A stretch of 64,000 nucleotides of DNA from Sphingomonas bisphenolicum. GTDB taxonomy: Bacteria > Pseudomonadota > Alphaproteobacteria > Sphingomonadales > Sphingomonadaceae. The translations under genes were made by a program, and so were the position numbers. Below are positions 46,001-55,708 of the stretch, piece by piece. The notes under the pieces were generated by a model that was not told the origin of the DNA, did no database searches, and was given only the letters and a program-made list of their open reading frames with translations. The stretch is taken from positions 2,511,501-2,575,500 of the forward strand of contig NZ_AP018817.1 of assembly GCF_024349785.1 (NCBI RefSeq), in the 5' to 3' direction. The number at the start of each line of letters is the position of its first letter. The first letter of the stretch is position 1.

Positions 46001-46527
46001 TGCCGATCGACGAGGGCCGGGCCTTCATTCCCGTCCGGATCGCCGTCCTCACCGTCTCCGACACACGCGGCATCGCCGAGGACCGCTCCGGCGATGCGCT
46101 GATCGAACGGCTGGAAAGCGCCGGCCATATCCTCGCCGCCCGCTATATCGAGCGCGACGATCGGTCCGCCATCGTCGCCCGCCTCCATGCCTGGATCGAC
46201 GATCCGCAGATCGACGTCATCCTCACCACTGGCGGCACCGGCGTCACCGGCCGCGACGTCACGCCGGAAGCGCTCGCCCAGGTGCAGGACAAGGAAATCC
46301 CCGGTTTTGGCGAGCTGTTCCGCTGGCTCAGCTACCAGAGCATCGGCACCTCCACCATCCAGTCGCGCGCCACCGCCTGCGTCGCCCGCGGCACCTATAT
46401 CTTCGCGCTGCCCGGCTCGACCGGCGCGGTGAAGGACGCCTGGGACGGCATCCTCGTCACCCAACTCGACAGCCGTTTCCGCCCCTGCAACTTCGTCGAA
46501 CTGATGCCGCGGCTGATGGAGCTGTAA
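46000..46527 (+). CDS. moaB: Molybdenum cofactor biosynthesis protein MoaB
   Basis: This 175-residue MogA/MoaB-fold protein acts in molybdopterin adenylylation. It has [37 protein letters not shown], and [16 protein letters not shown], all standard for MoaB. The ATG at 46000 shares its A with the slt TGA. No other moa gene is in the window, so the link to slt and the UDG-like gene is positional coupling rather than pathway logic. Confidence 0.94.
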   Translation: MPIDEGRAFIPVRIAVLTVSDTRGIAEDRSGDALIERLESAGHILAARYIERDDRSAIVARLHAWIDDPQIDVILTTGGTGVTGRDVTPEALAQVQDKEIPGFGELFRWLSYQSIGTSTIQSRATACVARGTYIFALPGSTGAVKDAWDGILVTQLDSRFRPCNFVELMPRLMEL

Positions 46528-46537
46528 GGCCGGTCCG

Positions 46538-46569
46538 GCATTTCATTAGTTAGCCAATTAATGAAATGC
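46538..46569. terminator. AT-rich perfect hairpin after moaB
   Basis: GCATTTCATTA (46538-46548) and TAATGAAATGC (46559-46569) form an 11-bp perfect stem with a 10-base loop, just after the moaB stop. It has no T-run, so it may be a weak terminator, a 3' stabiliser or an operator next to the LexA-box promoter. Confidence 0.45.
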
Positions 46570-46604
46570 TGGATGCCGTACTGCTGTTGCACTTGTGGTC
46601 TCAA

Positions 46605-46633
46605 TTGACACGTTGTTCCTTATATGTTCTTAT
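46605..46633 (+). promoter_or_regulatory. LexA (SOS) box inside the promoter of the radical SAM gene
   Basis: GTTC-CTTATAT-GTTC at 46615-46629 exactly fits the alphaproteobacterial LexA site GTTC-N7-GTTC. It lies between a perfect TTGACA (46605-46610) and a TCTTAT -10 (46628-46633) 17 bases apart. Transcription would start at about 46640, essentially on the ATG at 46639, so the mRNA may be leaderless. Confidence 0.82.
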
Positions 46634-46638
46634 GTGCC

Positions 46639-47706
46639 ATGGCGATCGAAAGGGGCAGAGGCGCAACGCTGAACGGCGACAGCCACCGCTTCAACCTCCC
46701 CCAGCGGGAGGCCGACGGCGACTGGCTCGATACGGTCGAGCAACTGGACGGCCCTGTCCCGCGCCGCCGCACCCAGGTCACGGTTGAACATCCCCGCACG
46801 ATCCTCACGCGCAACGCCAGCCCCGACATCGGCTTTTCCCAATCGATCAACGCCTATCGGGGGTGCGAACATGGCTGCATCTATTGCTTCGCGCGCCCGT
46901 CCCATGCCTATCACGACCTGTCCCCCGGCCTCGATTTCGAAACCAGATTGTTCGCCAAGCCCGATGCCGCAAAGCTGCTGCGCGCCGAACTGTCGAAGCG
47001 CAACTATGTCGTCGCGCCCATCGCCATGGGCACGAACACCGACCCCTATCAACCGATCGAAAAGGATTGGCGGATCACGCGGGATATATTGGAATTGCTG
47101 GTCGAAACCCGCCACCCGACCTTCATCACCACCAAGTCCGACCGCATAGTGCGCGACATCGACCTGCTCGCCGATCTGGCGCGCGACCGGCTGGTTGCCG
47201 TCATGCTCTCCGTCACCAGCCTTGACCCCGCCATCGCCCACACCCTGGAACCCCGCGCGCCGCATCCGCTGCGCCGGATCGAAGCGATCCGCCAGCTATC
47301 GGCCGCCGGCATCCCCGTCACCGCCAGCATCTCGCCGGTCATCCCCGCCATCACCGACCATGAGATCGAAGCGCTGGTCGCCCGCGTCGCGCAGGCGGGC
47401 GCACGAGAGGTCAGCTACATCCCCGTCCGCCTGCCGCACGAGGTCGCGCCGCTGTTCCGCGCCTGGCTAGACGCCCATTATCCCGATCGCGCGGCCAAGG
47501 TGATGGCGATCATCCGCGACCTGCGCGGCGGCCGCGACAACGACCCCGATTTCGGCACCCGGATGCGCGGACAGGGCGTCTGGGCCGACCTCATCCGCAC
47601 CCGCTTCAGCAAGGCCCGCAAACGCGCAGGCCTTGGCGCGGAACGGCTGACCCTGCGCACCGACCTCTTCCGCCCACCCGAAGGCGCACAGATGCGGTTA
47701 TTTTAG
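46639..47706 (+). CDS. PA0069-family radical SAM protein, likely SOS-induced
   Basis: The 355-residue radical SAM protein carries the cluster motif RGCEHGCIYCFARPSH near residues 75-90 and belongs to the PA0069/Rv2578c group, related in wording to spore-photoproduct-lyase-type proteins but of unknown reaction. The Pseudomonas homologue PA0069 is, as I recall, in the LexA regulon. Start 46639 (MAIERGRG) is chosen because the in-frame ATG at 46624 lies within the LexA box. DNA damage repair or nucleic-acid modification is the likely field of action, by inference from control. Confidence 0.9.
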   Translation: MAIERGRGATLNGDSHRFNLPQREADGDWLDTVEQLDGPVPRRRTQVTVEHPRTILTRNASPDIGFSQSINAYRGCEHGCIYCFARPSHAYHDLSPGLDFETRLFAKPDAAKLLRAELSKRNYVVAPIAMGTNTDPYQPIEKDWRITRDILELLVETRHPTFITTKSDRIVRDIDLLADLARDRLVAVMLSVTSLDPAIAHTLEPRAPHPLRRIEAIRQLSAAGIPVTASISPVIPAITDHEIEALVARVAQAGAREVSYIPVRLPHEVAPLFRAWLDAHYPDRAAKVMAIIRDLRGGRDNDPDFGTRMRGQGVWADLIRTRFSKARKRAGLGAERLTLRTDLFRPPEGAQMRLF

Positions 47707-47775
47707 CCTCCGTTGTTCGGACGGCTTTGGGTGGCCGACTATGGTCCCAAAACGACAGCGCAAAACCCGCCGCAA

Positions 47776-50700
47776 TCACCCCACCAACCGCATCGCCGTT
47801 CGCCGCGTGCGCGTCTTGTAGCCGTCCGCCTTCACATCCATCCGCTCGAAGCAGTGGATCGACAGCCCCTTGATCGTAGAGATCGCATCTACCTGATCCG
47901 CGCCCAGGCTATAGGTGTCGCCCAGGAACAGCCGCGCCGCCTGCCCCTCGCCCACCGGCGCGCGCAGGAATACCTCGCTCCGTCCACCGCTTGCACCAGC
48001 GAGCAAGGTCGCCAGCGCCTCGACCGCCTGCGGGGTCTCCACATCGACCGTCAATTCCATGCGCGACGCGCTGGCGATCGCCCGGAACGGCTCGACCCCC
48101 CGCACCGTCACGCGCGGCGTTTCCTCGCCCGGCAACCGGTCCAGTTCCACGACCAGCAGCGCGCAATCGCCATCGGCCGCCAGTTCCTCGATCGCCTTGC
48201 AAGCGCCCTCATCGAAGCAACTCGCCTGAAACTGGCCGCTCTGGTCGGAGAAGGTCGCGTTGGCGTAGCGCGCCCCGCGCTTCGTTTCGCGCCAGCGCAC
48301 ATCCTCGACCATCGCCGCCATGATCGTCATCGCCCGCCCTTCGGCATTGGGCGCGGGCATGGGCGCCTGACACACGGCGCCATAGCTGCGCGCACCTCGC
48401 GCATCGGCGAGATGCTTGTAACGATCGACCGGATGGGCCGAGAAGTAGAAACCGAACGCCTCCTTTTCCTGCGCCATGCGGTCCGCCACGGTCCAGGCCT
48501 GATGCGGCGGAATGCGGACGTCGGCATGCGGCGTCTCCACGTCGCCGAACAAGCCGCCCTGCCCGCTTTCGCGCGCCGCTGCATTGCTCGACGCCACCGA
48601 CAAAATGGTTTCCGCCGCTGCATGAACGCCCGCTCGGTCGGCATGGACGCCATCGAACGCCCCCGCCGCCGCCAGGCTTTCCAACTGCCGCCGATTCAGC
48701 AACCGTGGTTCGATCCGGTCGGCGAAGTCGTCCAGCGACTGGAACGGCCCCGCCGCCTCACGCTCGGCGACCAACTGCTCCATCGCCTTCTCGCCCACAC
48801 CCTTGAGGCCCCCCAGCGCATAGCGCACGGCGAAGCCCAGTCGCTTGTCCTCGCCCTCACACGGCACGGCCTCGACGGTGAAGTCGGCCTGGCTGCGGTT
48901 GAGATCGGGCGCCAGGCAGGTCAGCCCCATGCGCCGCATATCGTCCACGAAGACCGTCAGTTTTTCGGTCAGATGGATGTCGAACGCCATCGACCCGGCA
49001 TAGAATTCCGCCGGATAATGCGCCTTCAGCCAGGCGGTCTGATAAGCGAGCAGCGCATAGGCGGCCGCGTGCGATTTATTGAAGCCATAGCCGGCGAACT
49101 TGTCGATCAAGTCGAACAGTTCGTTCGCCTTGGCCGGCTTGATGTCGCTCGCGGCACAGCCCTCGACGAAGCGCGAGCGCTGCGCGTCCATCTCCGCCTT
49201 CACCTTCTTGCCCATGGCGCGGCGCAGCAGGTCGGCGTCGCCGAGCGAATAGCCGGCCAATATCTGCGCGGCCTGCATCACCTGTTCCTGATAGACGAAG
49301 ATGCCGTAGGTTTCTTCGAGGATCGGCTTCAGCAGAATATGGGGATATTCAATCTCTTCCTGGCCATTCTTGCGACGCCCGAACATCGGAATATTGTCCA
49401 TCGGGCCAGGGCGGTAGAGCGAGACGAGGGCGATGATGTCGCCGAAATTGGTCGGCCGTACTGCGGCCAGCGTCTTGCGCATCCCTTCCGATTCCAACTG
49501 GAACACACCCACCGTGTCGCCACGCTGGAGCAGATCGTAAACCGCGCTGTCGTCCCAGGCGAGCGTATCCAGACCGACGGTCACGCCCCGCGCGGTCAGC
49601 AACTGCACCGCCTTCTGCAACACCGACAGCGTCTTGAGGCCGAGAAAGTCGAACTTCACCAGCCCCGCGCCCTCGACATATTTCATGTCGAACTGGGTCA
49701 CCGGCATGTCCGATCGCGGATCGCGATAGAGCGGCACCAGTTGCTGCAACGGCCGGTCGCCGATCACCACGCCCGCCGCATGGGTGGAGCTATGACGCGG
49801 GAAGCCTTCCAGCTTCATTGCATAGTCGATCAGGCGGCGGACCTGATTGTCATTGTCATATTCCGCCCGGAACTCGGCGACCCCATTCAACGACCGCTCC
49901 AGCGTCCAGGGATCGGTCGGATGGTTCGGCACCAGCTTGGCGAGCCGGTCGACCTGGCCATAGCTCATCTGCAATACGCGGCCGGTGTCCTTGAGCACGG
50001 CGCGCGCCTTCAGCTTACCGAAAGTGATGATCTGCGCCACATGGTCCGCGCCATATTTCTGCTGGACGTAACGGATCACCTCGCCGCGCCGGGTTTCGCA
50101 GAAATCGATGTCGAAGTCGGGCATCGACACGCGTTCCGGGTTCAGGAAGCGTTCGAACAGCAGGCCGAGCTGCAACGGATCGAGATCGGTGATCAGCAGC
50201 GCCCAGGCGACAACCGATCCGGCGCCGGACCCACGGCCCGGACCCACAGGAATATCATGGTCCTTCGCCCATTTGATGAAGTCGGCGACGATCAGGAAAT
50301 AGCCCGGAAACCCCATCTGGATGATGATGTCCGTCTCGAACTTCAGGCGCTCGACATAGGGTTGGCGCGCCTCGTCCGCGATGATGCCCAGCTTCGCCAG
50401 ACGCGCGTCCAATCCTGCGCTCGCCAGATCGCGCAGCATCCGGGCTTCGCCCTCGATATCACCGGCCAGGCTGGGCAGGATCGGCTTGCGCTTGGGCGCG
50501 GCCACGGCGCAGCGCTGCGCAACTACCAACGTGTTCGCCAGCGCCTCGGGCAGATCCTCGAACAGCCGCTTCATCTCGCCCGCCGGCTTCATCCAGGCGT
50601 CGGGCGAACTGGTGCGGCGATCGGGCATGTCGACATAGGCGCTGTCGGCGATGCACAGCATCACGTCATGCGCTTCATGAAAATGCGGTTCGGCAAAGCA

Positions 50701-51318
50701 GGTGGGATTGGTCGCTACCAGCGGCAGGTCGCGATGATAGGCCAGGTCGAGCAGTTGCGGTTCCGCCTTGCCCTCGATCGCGTCGAGCCGGCGGCATATC
50801 TCGACATAGAGCCGCCCCGGAAACAGCGCCTCCAGCCGCGCGACATAGGCAATGGCCGCATCGGGCTGATCCTCCGCGAACAGCCGCGCCAGCGCGCCCT
50901 CGCCCCCCGCTGTCAGCGCGATGACGCCATCGGTCCGCCCTTCTAGCGCCTCTATCGTCACATGGGGCACTTCCTCGACCGGCCGGTCGAGATGCGCCAT
51001 CGACACCAGTGCGCAGATATTGTCATATCCGGTCGCGTCCTGCGCGTAGAGCGCCAGCCAGTCGTGCATCGGCGCCGCATTGGATGGTCGCCCCGGCCGC
51101 AGCACGCCCAGCATCGCGCCGATGATTGGCTGAACGCCCTCATCCTTGCACCCGTCGGAAAAAGCCATCGAACCGTACAGCCCGTTGCGGTCCGTGATCG
51201 CCGCCGCCGGAAAGCCCAATGCCTTGGCCTGCTTGGCGATCTTCTTGGGGTCTATCGCCCCTTCCAGCATGGTGAAGGAGGAAAAGACGCGCAGTGGTAC
51301 GAAGGGAGCATGAGGCAT
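47776..51318 (-). CDS. dnaE: DNA polymerase III alpha subunit
   Basis: The 1180-residue replicative polymerase begins MPHAPFVPLRVFSSFTMLEG. The N-terminal PHP domain has lost the usual metal histidines (FVPLRVFSSF where many family members have HLRVHS), so it is probably not a nuclease. The catalytic acidic triad region is SMPDFDIDFCETRRG, with GRGSGAGSVVAWAL before it and the helix-hairpin-helix and OB domains after about 800. Start 51318 is the family-like N-terminus; a longer reading adds unrelated residues. Confidence 0.97.
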   Translation of the reverse strand: MPHAPFVPLRVFSSFTMLEGAIDPKKIAKQAKALGFPAAAITDRNGLYGSMAFSDGCKDEGVQPIIGAMLGVLRPGRPSNAAPMHDWLALYAQDATGYDNICALVSMAHLDRPVEEVPHVTIEALEGRTDGVIALTAGGEGALARLFAEDQPDAAIAYVARLEALFPGRLYVEICRRLDAIEGKAEPQLLDLAYHRDLPLVATNPTCFAEPHFHEAHDVMLCIADSAYVDMPDRRTSSPDAWMKPAGEMKRLFEDLPEALANTLVVAQRCAVAAPKRKPILPSLAGDIEGEARMLRDLASAGLDARLAKLGIIADEARQPYVERLKFETDIIIQMGFPGYFLIVADFIKWAKDHDIPVGPGRGSGAGSVVAWALLITDLDPLQLGLLFERFLNPERVSMPDFDIDFCETRRGEVIRYVQQKYGADHVAQIITFGKLKARAVLKDTGRVLQMSYGQVDRLAKLVPNHPTDPWTLERSLNGVAEFRAEYDNDNQVRRLIDYAMKLEGFPRHSSTHAAGVVIGDRPLQQLVPLYRDPRSDMPVTQFDMKYVEGAGLVKFDFLGLKTLSVLQKAVQLLTARGVTVGLDTLAWDDSAVYDLLQRGDTVGVFQLESEGMRKTLAAVRPTNFGDIIALVSLYRPGPMDNIPMFGRRKNGQEEIEYPHILLKPILEETYGIFVYQEQVMQAAQILAGYSLGDADLLRRAMGKKVKAEMDAQRSRFVEGCAASDIKPAKANELFDLIDKFAGYGFNKSHAAAYALLAYQTAWLKAHYPAEFYAGSMAFDIHLTEKLTVFVDDMRRMGLTCLAPDLNRSQADFTVEAVPCEGEDKRLGFAVRYALGGLKGVGEKAMEQLVAEREAAGPFQSLDDFADRIEPRLLNRRQLESLAAAGAFDGVHADRAGVHAAAETILSVASSNAAARESGQGGLFGDVETPHADVRIPPHQAWTVADRMAQEKEAFGFYFSAHPVDRYKHLADARGARSYGAVCQAPMPAPNAEGRAMTIMAAMVEDVRWRETKRGARYANATFSDQSGQFQASCFDEGACKAIEELAADGDCALLVVELDRLPGEETPRVTVRGVEPFRAIASASRMELTVDVETPQAVEALATLLAGASGGRSEVFLRAPVGEGQAARLFLGDTYSLGADQVDAISTIKGLSIHCFERMDVKADGYKTRTRRTAMRLVG

Positions 51319-51442
51319 GTGGGCCAATCTAGGGGCGAAGCCTGATTCGTCCCAGCCCTTGGGCAACGAAATCTGTGGGTAAACCGCTTGCGGGCCATCC
51401 TTAACGGATTGCCAACCTGTCGCCACTATCGTCGGCCGCATC

Positions 51443-53251
51443 ATGCGTCTCTCCACGATCACCAACTGGGCCTATGGGGCCACTGTCGCCCTCACCCTCT
51501 TTTCGGGCGCTACCATGTTAATGGCGTCCAGTGCGGAAGAGCGCGAACGCGCCGCCGTGGCGCAGCGCGCCACCTTCGACCAGGCGACGGCCACGCTGGA
51601 GGAGGATGTCTATCGCCTGACCGAGCAGGCCCGCGGCTTCGTCATCAGTGGCGACCCCAGCCATCTCATCGCCTATCGCCGGGAAAAGGAGGCGCTGCGT
51701 TCGGTCGAGCAGCGGATCGCCCATCTGCGCGACGCCGGCGCCAATGAGAGTGAATTGGCTGCCCTGCGCCAGGCGATGCACTGGTCCGACGCGCTGACCG
51801 ATGAACAGGATGCCGCAATCCGGGCCGCTCAGGCCAAGGACGACAAGACCGCCCGCACCATATTGTTCGGCGACGAATATGGCCGGGAACTGGACCGGGT
51901 CGCCGCACAGGTCGGCAAGTTCCAATATATGCTCGACCAGCGCACCGACCATGCGGTGGCGCGCGCGACCGATACCGCGCGCCAATGGCGCACCATGTCC
52001 GAAATCATGCTCGGCATGACGGCGCTGCTCTTCCTGTGCGTTCTCTATTTCGTGCTGAAGCAACGCATCCTGCGACCGGTCGTGCGGCTGAGCGATGTCG
52101 TCACGCGTCTTGCGGCACAGGATTATGACGCCATTCCACCCGATTCCGCCCATGTCGACGAAATCGGCGACATGGCGCAGGCGATCCGCATCTTCCGCGA
52201 AAACGGGCTGGAACGACAACGGCTGGAGCAGGAGCGCGACGCCGACCGGATGATGCGCGACCTGATATCGCGGTTGACGCAACGATTGCAGGGCTGCGAC
52301 AGCGTCAGCGACCTGGTCGATGTGGTGCGCCGCTTCGCCCCGGAAATCGCGCCTGATTTTCCGGGCCGGCTCTATATCCACGACGCTCGCCGCAACGCCA
52401 TGACCCAAGCCTGCGACTGGCTGTCGCCCGCGCAATCGCGCATCGAATTTCCGCCTTCAGCCTGTTGGGCGCTGCGTCGTGGCCAGACCCACAGGCCGAC
52501 CGGCGACATGGTCGATATTCCGTGCGAGCATCTGGGCGTTTCAGAAAGCGTCAGCACCATCTGCATACCGCTCGCCGCGCAGAGCGAGAGCATCGGCATG
52601 CTCTATTATGAGGAGCCGACCGACAGCAACGCCGACCATCTGGAGCGGACCGGAAAATATCTGGAAATGCTGGCCGAAAATGTCGGCCTGGCCCTCGCCA
52701 ATCTCCGCCTGCGCGACACATTGCGCGAAATGGCCATGGCCGACGCGCTGACCGGCCTGCCCAATCGGCGCCAGTTCGACACCATGCTCCAGACGCTGGT
52801 CCATGACGCCGATCGCCACGGCACGCCGCTGGCTTGCCTGATGGTCGATATCGATCATTTCAAGCGTTTCAACGACAATTATGGCCATGATGCCGGCGAC
52901 GCCGTGCTGCGCGCCGTGGGGGCGGTGCTGGGCGACTCGCTGCGCGAACACGGCCATGCCTTCCGCCTGGGCGGCGAAGAATTCGTCATATTGATGCCGG
53001 GCTTCAACCTCGATCAGGCGCTTGGCCGTGCGATGCAGATTCAGCGGCGCATTCAGGAACTGCGCCTGGGACATCATGGCAAGGAACTGGGACCGATCAC
53101 GGCCTCCTTCGGCCTGTCCGCCTTCCCCGATCATGGCCGGCCCGACCGACTGTTGCAGACCGCCGACGCCGCGTTGCTGCGCGCCAAGTCGGAAGGCCGG
53201 GACCGGATACTGGTCGCGACCGTGCGCGATGGCGCTTCCGCAGCGGCTTAA
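51443..53251 (+). CDS. Sensor diguanylate cyclase (periplasmic helical domain-HAMP-GAF-GGDEF)
   Basis: The 602-residue protein has a membrane helix (about 7-28), a periplasmic helical sensor region (29-185) of CHASE3 or four-helix type, a second helix (187-205), HAMP (206-258, with [13 protein letters not shown]), a GAF-like domain (about 285-420) and a GGDEF domain with [29 protein letters not shown] and the active-site GGEEF. The I-site is broken (REHG rather than RxxD). It should make cyclic-di-GMP in response to an unknown external and internal signal. It is divergent from dnaE. Confidence 0.92.
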   Translation: MRLSTITNWAYGATVALTLFSGATMLMASSAEERERAAVAQRATFDQATATLEEDVYRLTEQARGFVISGDPSHLIAYRREKEALRSVEQRIAHLRDAGANESELAALRQAMHWSDALTDEQDAAIRAAQAKDDKTARTILFGDEYGRELDRVAAQVGKFQYMLDQRTDHAVARATDTARQWRTMSEIMLGMTALLFLCVLYFVLKQRILRPVVRLSDVVTRLAAQDYDAIPPDSAHVDEIGDMAQAIRIFRENGLERQRLEQERDADRMMRDLISRLTQRLQGCDSVSDLVDVVRRFAPEIAPDFPGRLYIHDARRNAMTQACDWLSPAQSRIEFPPSACWALRRGQTHRPTGDMVDIPCEHLGVSESVSTICIPLAAQSESIGMLYYEEPTDSNADHLERTGKYLEMLAENVGLALANLRLRDTLREMAMADALTGLPNRRQFDTMLQTLVHDADRHGTPLACLMVDIDHFKRFNDNYGHDAGDAVLRAVGAVLGDSLREHGHAFRLGGEEFVILMPGFNLDQALGRAMQIQRRIQELRLGHHGKELGPITASFGLSAFPDHGRPDRLLQTADAALLRAKSEGRDRILVATVRDGASAAA

Positions 53252-53925
53252 GCGCCTTCCAGGACGCCTTCGTGCAGTCGGACCACCCGGTCCATCTTCT
53301 GCGCCAGCCGCTCATTATGGGTGGCCACCAGCGCGGCGGAGCCTTCGCCCCGCACCAGCCGCAGGAATTCGGACAGAACGACGTCCGCAGTCCGCTCGTC
53401 CAGATTGCCGGTCGGTTCGTCCGCCAGCACCAGCGCCGGCCTGTTGGCCAGCGCGCGGGCGACGGCCACCCGCTGCTGCTCGCCACCCGACAACTGGCTC
53501 GGCCGATGGTCGAGCCGATGCCCCAGGCCCAGCGAGGTCAGCAGCAGTTCCGCCCGCGCCTTCGCCGCCGCCATCTCCACGTCGCGGATCACCTGCGGCA
53601 GGACGACATTCTCGGTCGCGTTGAAATCGGGCAGCAGATGGTGAAACTGATAGACGAAGCCCAGCGCATCCCGGCGCAGCCGGGTACGCCCGTCATTGTC
53701 CAGCTTCGCCGCTTCCTCGCCCGCGATGCGGATCGACCCGTCGAACCCGCCTTCCAGCAGGCCCACCGCCTGCAACAGCGTCGACTTGCCCGAACCGGAC
53801 GGCCCCAGCAGCGCGACGATCTCGCCCGGCCCGACGGTCAGGTCGATGCCGCGCAACACGTCGATGGTCACGCCGCCCTGGGTGAAGCTGCGGGCAAGGC
53901 CCGTCACTTTGAGGATATCATTCAT
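53248..53925 (-). CDS. lolD: Lipoprotein-releasing ABC transporter ATPase LolD
   Basis: A 225-residue ATPase powering release of outer-membrane lipoproteins to LolA. Walker A is GPSGSGKST, the signature is [15 protein letters not shown], Walker B is [14 protein letters not shown], and the H-loop is VATHNERLA. Its start overlaps the end of lolC by eight bases. A MacB-type role is the alternative, but the LolC/E-like permease next door favours Lol. Likely clients include the lipoprotein at 38064-38441. Confidence 0.93.
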   Translation of the reverse strand: MNDILKVTGLARSFTQGGVTIDVLRGIDLTVGPGEIVALLGPSGSGKSTLLQAVGLLEGGFDGSIRIAGEEAAKLDNDGRTRLRRDALGFVYQFHHLLPDFNATENVVLPQVIRDVEMAAAKARAELLLTSLGLGHRLDHRPSQLSGGEQQRVAVARALANRPALVLADEPTGNLDERTADVVLSEFLRLVRGEGSAALVATHNERLAQKMDRVVRLHEGVLEGA

Positions 53926-55168
53926 AGCGCAGCACCTGGACGGGATCGGTATTGGCGGCCTTGAAGGCCGGATAGAGCGTGGCGAGGAAGCTGAACACCA
54001 GCGCCATGATGCAGATCACCGTGATCTCGATCGGATCGGGCTGTGACGGCAATTCGGTCAGGAAGCGGATCGAGGGATCCCACAGATTCTGCCCCGTCAC
54101 GAACTGGATCGCATTGACCATATTCTGGCGGAAGAAGAGGAAGGTGAAGCCCAGCACCATGCCGGCCACCATGCCCAGCGTGCCGATGGTGACGCCGACT
54201 GTCATGAAAATCTTGACCAGCCCGACGCGGCTTGCCCCCATCGTCCGCAATATCGCGATGTCGCGTGTCTTGGCGCGGACCAGCATGATGAGCGAGGACA
54301 GGATGTTGAACACCGCCACCAGCACGATGATGGACAGAACGACGAACATCGCGACCCGCTCCACCGCCAGCGCCTCGAACAGCGATGCGTTCATCTGCCG
54401 CCAGTCCGTGATGACCGCGCGTCCGGCGACCTTGCCGGCCAGCGGTTCCAATATCTGGCCCACCCGGTCGGGATCGACCGTCTCGACCTCGATCATGCTG
54501 ACGACATCGCCCAGCAACAACAGCGTCTGCGCATCCTCGATCGGCATGACGACCATCGCCTTGTCATAATCATAGACGCCGACCTCGAAGATCGCGGCGA
54601 CCTGATAGGCGACCTGCCGCGGCACCGTGCCGAAGGGGGTGGAACGGCCGGCCGGGTTGTAGATGGTGATGGTGTCGCCCAGTTGGACGCCCATATTTTC
54701 CGCCAGCCGCGATCCGATCCCCACCTTGCCGCTATTAGGCGTCAGATTGTCGAGGCTGCCGGCCAGCACCTTGCCCTTGAGCGTCTTGTTATTGCGAATG
54801 TCGGCGACCGTCATGCCGCGCACCAGGGCAGGTTCGAACCGGCCCTGGAAGATCGCACCCAACGGCTGCTCGATCATCGGCGTTGCCTTCGTGACGCCGG
54901 GGGTCGCGCGGGCCTGTTTGAGGATCGACTGCCAGTCGGGCAGGCGTCCGCCATAGCCCTGCACCACGGCATGGCCATTGAGGCCGACGATCTTGTCGAA
55001 CAGCTCGGCGCGGAAGCCGTTCATGACGCTCATGACGATGATGAGCGCGGCGACACCCAGCATGACCGCAGCCAGGCTGATGCCCGCAACGAGGAAGATA
55101 AACCCTTCCCCCTTGCCCGGCAGCAGGTAGCGCTTGGCGATCATGCGTTCGTAACGGGATAGAATCAT
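53918..55168 (-). CDS. lolC: Lipoprotein-releasing system permease LolC/LolE
   Basis: The 416-residue permease has an N-terminal membrane helix ([20 protein letters not shown] near 23-42), a large periplasmic domain, and three C-terminal FtsX-type helices around [33 protein letters not shown] and following. Only one permease is present; many alphaproteobacteria use a single LolF-like homodimer. Start 55168 ([15 protein letters not shown]) is the conserved N-terminus. The gene heads the lolC-lolD operon. Confidence 0.93.
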   Translation of the reverse strand: MILSRYERMIAKRYLLPGKGEGFIFLVAGISLAAVMLGVAALIIVMSVMNGFRAELFDKIVGLNGHAVVQGYGGRLPDWQSILKQARATPGVTKATPMIEQPLGAIFQGRFEPALVRGMTVADIRNNKTLKGKVLAGSLDNLTPNSGKVGIGSRLAENMGVQLGDTITIYNPAGRSTPFGTVPRQVAYQVAAIFEVGVYDYDKAMVVMPIEDAQTLLLLGDVVSMIEVETVDPDRVGQILEPLAGKVAGRAVITDWRQMNASLFEALAVERVAMFVVLSIIVLVAVFNILSSLIMLVRAKTRDIAILRTMGASRVGLVKIFMTVGVTIGTLGMVAGMVLGFTFLFFRQNMVNAIQFVTGQNLWDPSIRFLTELPSQPDPIEITVICIMALVFSFLATLYPAFKAANTDPVQVLRYE

Positions 55169-55283
55169 GTGGCGCGAACGGCCCCTTGCAGGATGGTCTG
55201 CCTGACGCTCTAGGCATGGAGCCGTATAACGGCAAGCATTGCCCGATTGTTGCATCACGGCCACAGCGACGAACGGAAAATAG

Positions 55284-55486
55284 CACGGCCCGGATTTTGG
55301 CCGTGACTCGGCCCTGCGTCGGTCATAGCAAGACAATCGAAGCACAGGTGAAAGGCCGTGGTTCAGGGATACTGCATCCCGCTTCGAGCTTAGGGGGCTG
55401 AGAAGCGGTCGAGGCAGGCCAAGGGGGAGACGAGCAATCGTCCATTAAACACCCGGATCGTGAAAACACGATCCGGGTGTTTTTTA
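55284..55486 (+). ncRNA. Candidate structured small RNA with its own terminator
   Basis: No protein gene is visible in 55169-55708. On the plus strand a series of hairpins runs into a strong terminator: CACGGCC/GGCCGTG (55284-55305), GGGAT/ATCCC (55366-55380), CCGCTT/AAGCGG (55379-55408, inner stem CTTAG/CTGAG with a GGGG loop), GACG/CGTC (55429-55442 region), then the terminator at 55449-55485. A second G5 stretch (55423-55427) looks unpaired. The nearest plus-strand gene upstream ends at 53251, with the lol operon opposite in between, so the terminator must serve a separate transcript. The 5' end is unknown and no promoter is convincing. It does not look like tmRNA, RNase P, SRP or 6S RNA. 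Confidence 0.5.
55449..55486 (+). terminator. Strong rho-independent terminator not attached to any protein gene
   Basis: ACACCCGGATCGTG (55449-55462) and CACGATCCGGGTGT (55467-55480) form a 14-bp perfect stem with an AAAA loop, followed by six T (55480-55485) and TT after one A. The orientation is plus strand; the minus-strand side lacks a comparable T-run. Confidence 0.9.
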
Positions 55487-55581
55487 TTACGCCTTCTTTA
55501 CGGCGTGATGTCGGCGCGGACTATGGGACAAAGCGTCCACCCCCCGTCTTTCCCGGCCATGGGATCGGGCCGTGCCACCCT

Positions 55582-55609
55582 CTTGAAACCCCCGACGATC
55601 GAACCATAT
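55582..55609 (+). promoter_or_regulatory. Heat-shock (RpoH-type) promoter of hsp20
   Basis: CTTGAAA (55582-55588) and CCATAT (55604-55609) are spaced 18 bases after CTTG, close to the alphaproteobacterial sigma-32 pattern CTTG-N17/18-CYTATNT. Transcription would begin near 55615, at the first hairpin of the leader. Confidence 0.7.
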
Positions 55610-55614
55610 CCAGC

Positions 55615-55702
55615 GTGTCCGGTCGCCTTCATGGGGCCGGACACAGTATCGCCGAACGCCTGAATCAGGGTTCGGTCCGTTCATTCTGCTCTTTGGGAGA
55701 TT
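55615..55702 (+). promoter_or_regulatory. ROSE-like RNA thermometer in the hsp20 leader
   Basis: Three consecutive hairpins fill the leader. They are GTGTCCGG/CCGGACAC (55615-55644), CCGAAC-g-CCTG/CAGG-GTTCGG (55652-55675), and TCT-G-CTC/GGGAGA (55685-55700) with a TTT loop. The last one hides the ribosome-binding site GGGAGA and has a single unpaired G on the opposite strand, the arrangement typical of ROSE elements (UxGCU facing AGGA). Heat would open it and allow translation. Confidence 0.7.
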
Positions 55703-55708
55703 ATGACA

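Noticed and set aside
47713..50946. A 1077-codon plus-strand frame opposite dnaE
   Set aside because: Same mirror effect; dnaE on the other strand has full-length family homology text and motifs.
55169..55283. A protein gene in the lolC-hsp20 gap
   Set aside because: Short open frames there lack ribosome-binding sites and family resemblance; the region is better explained by structured RNA and promoter elements.
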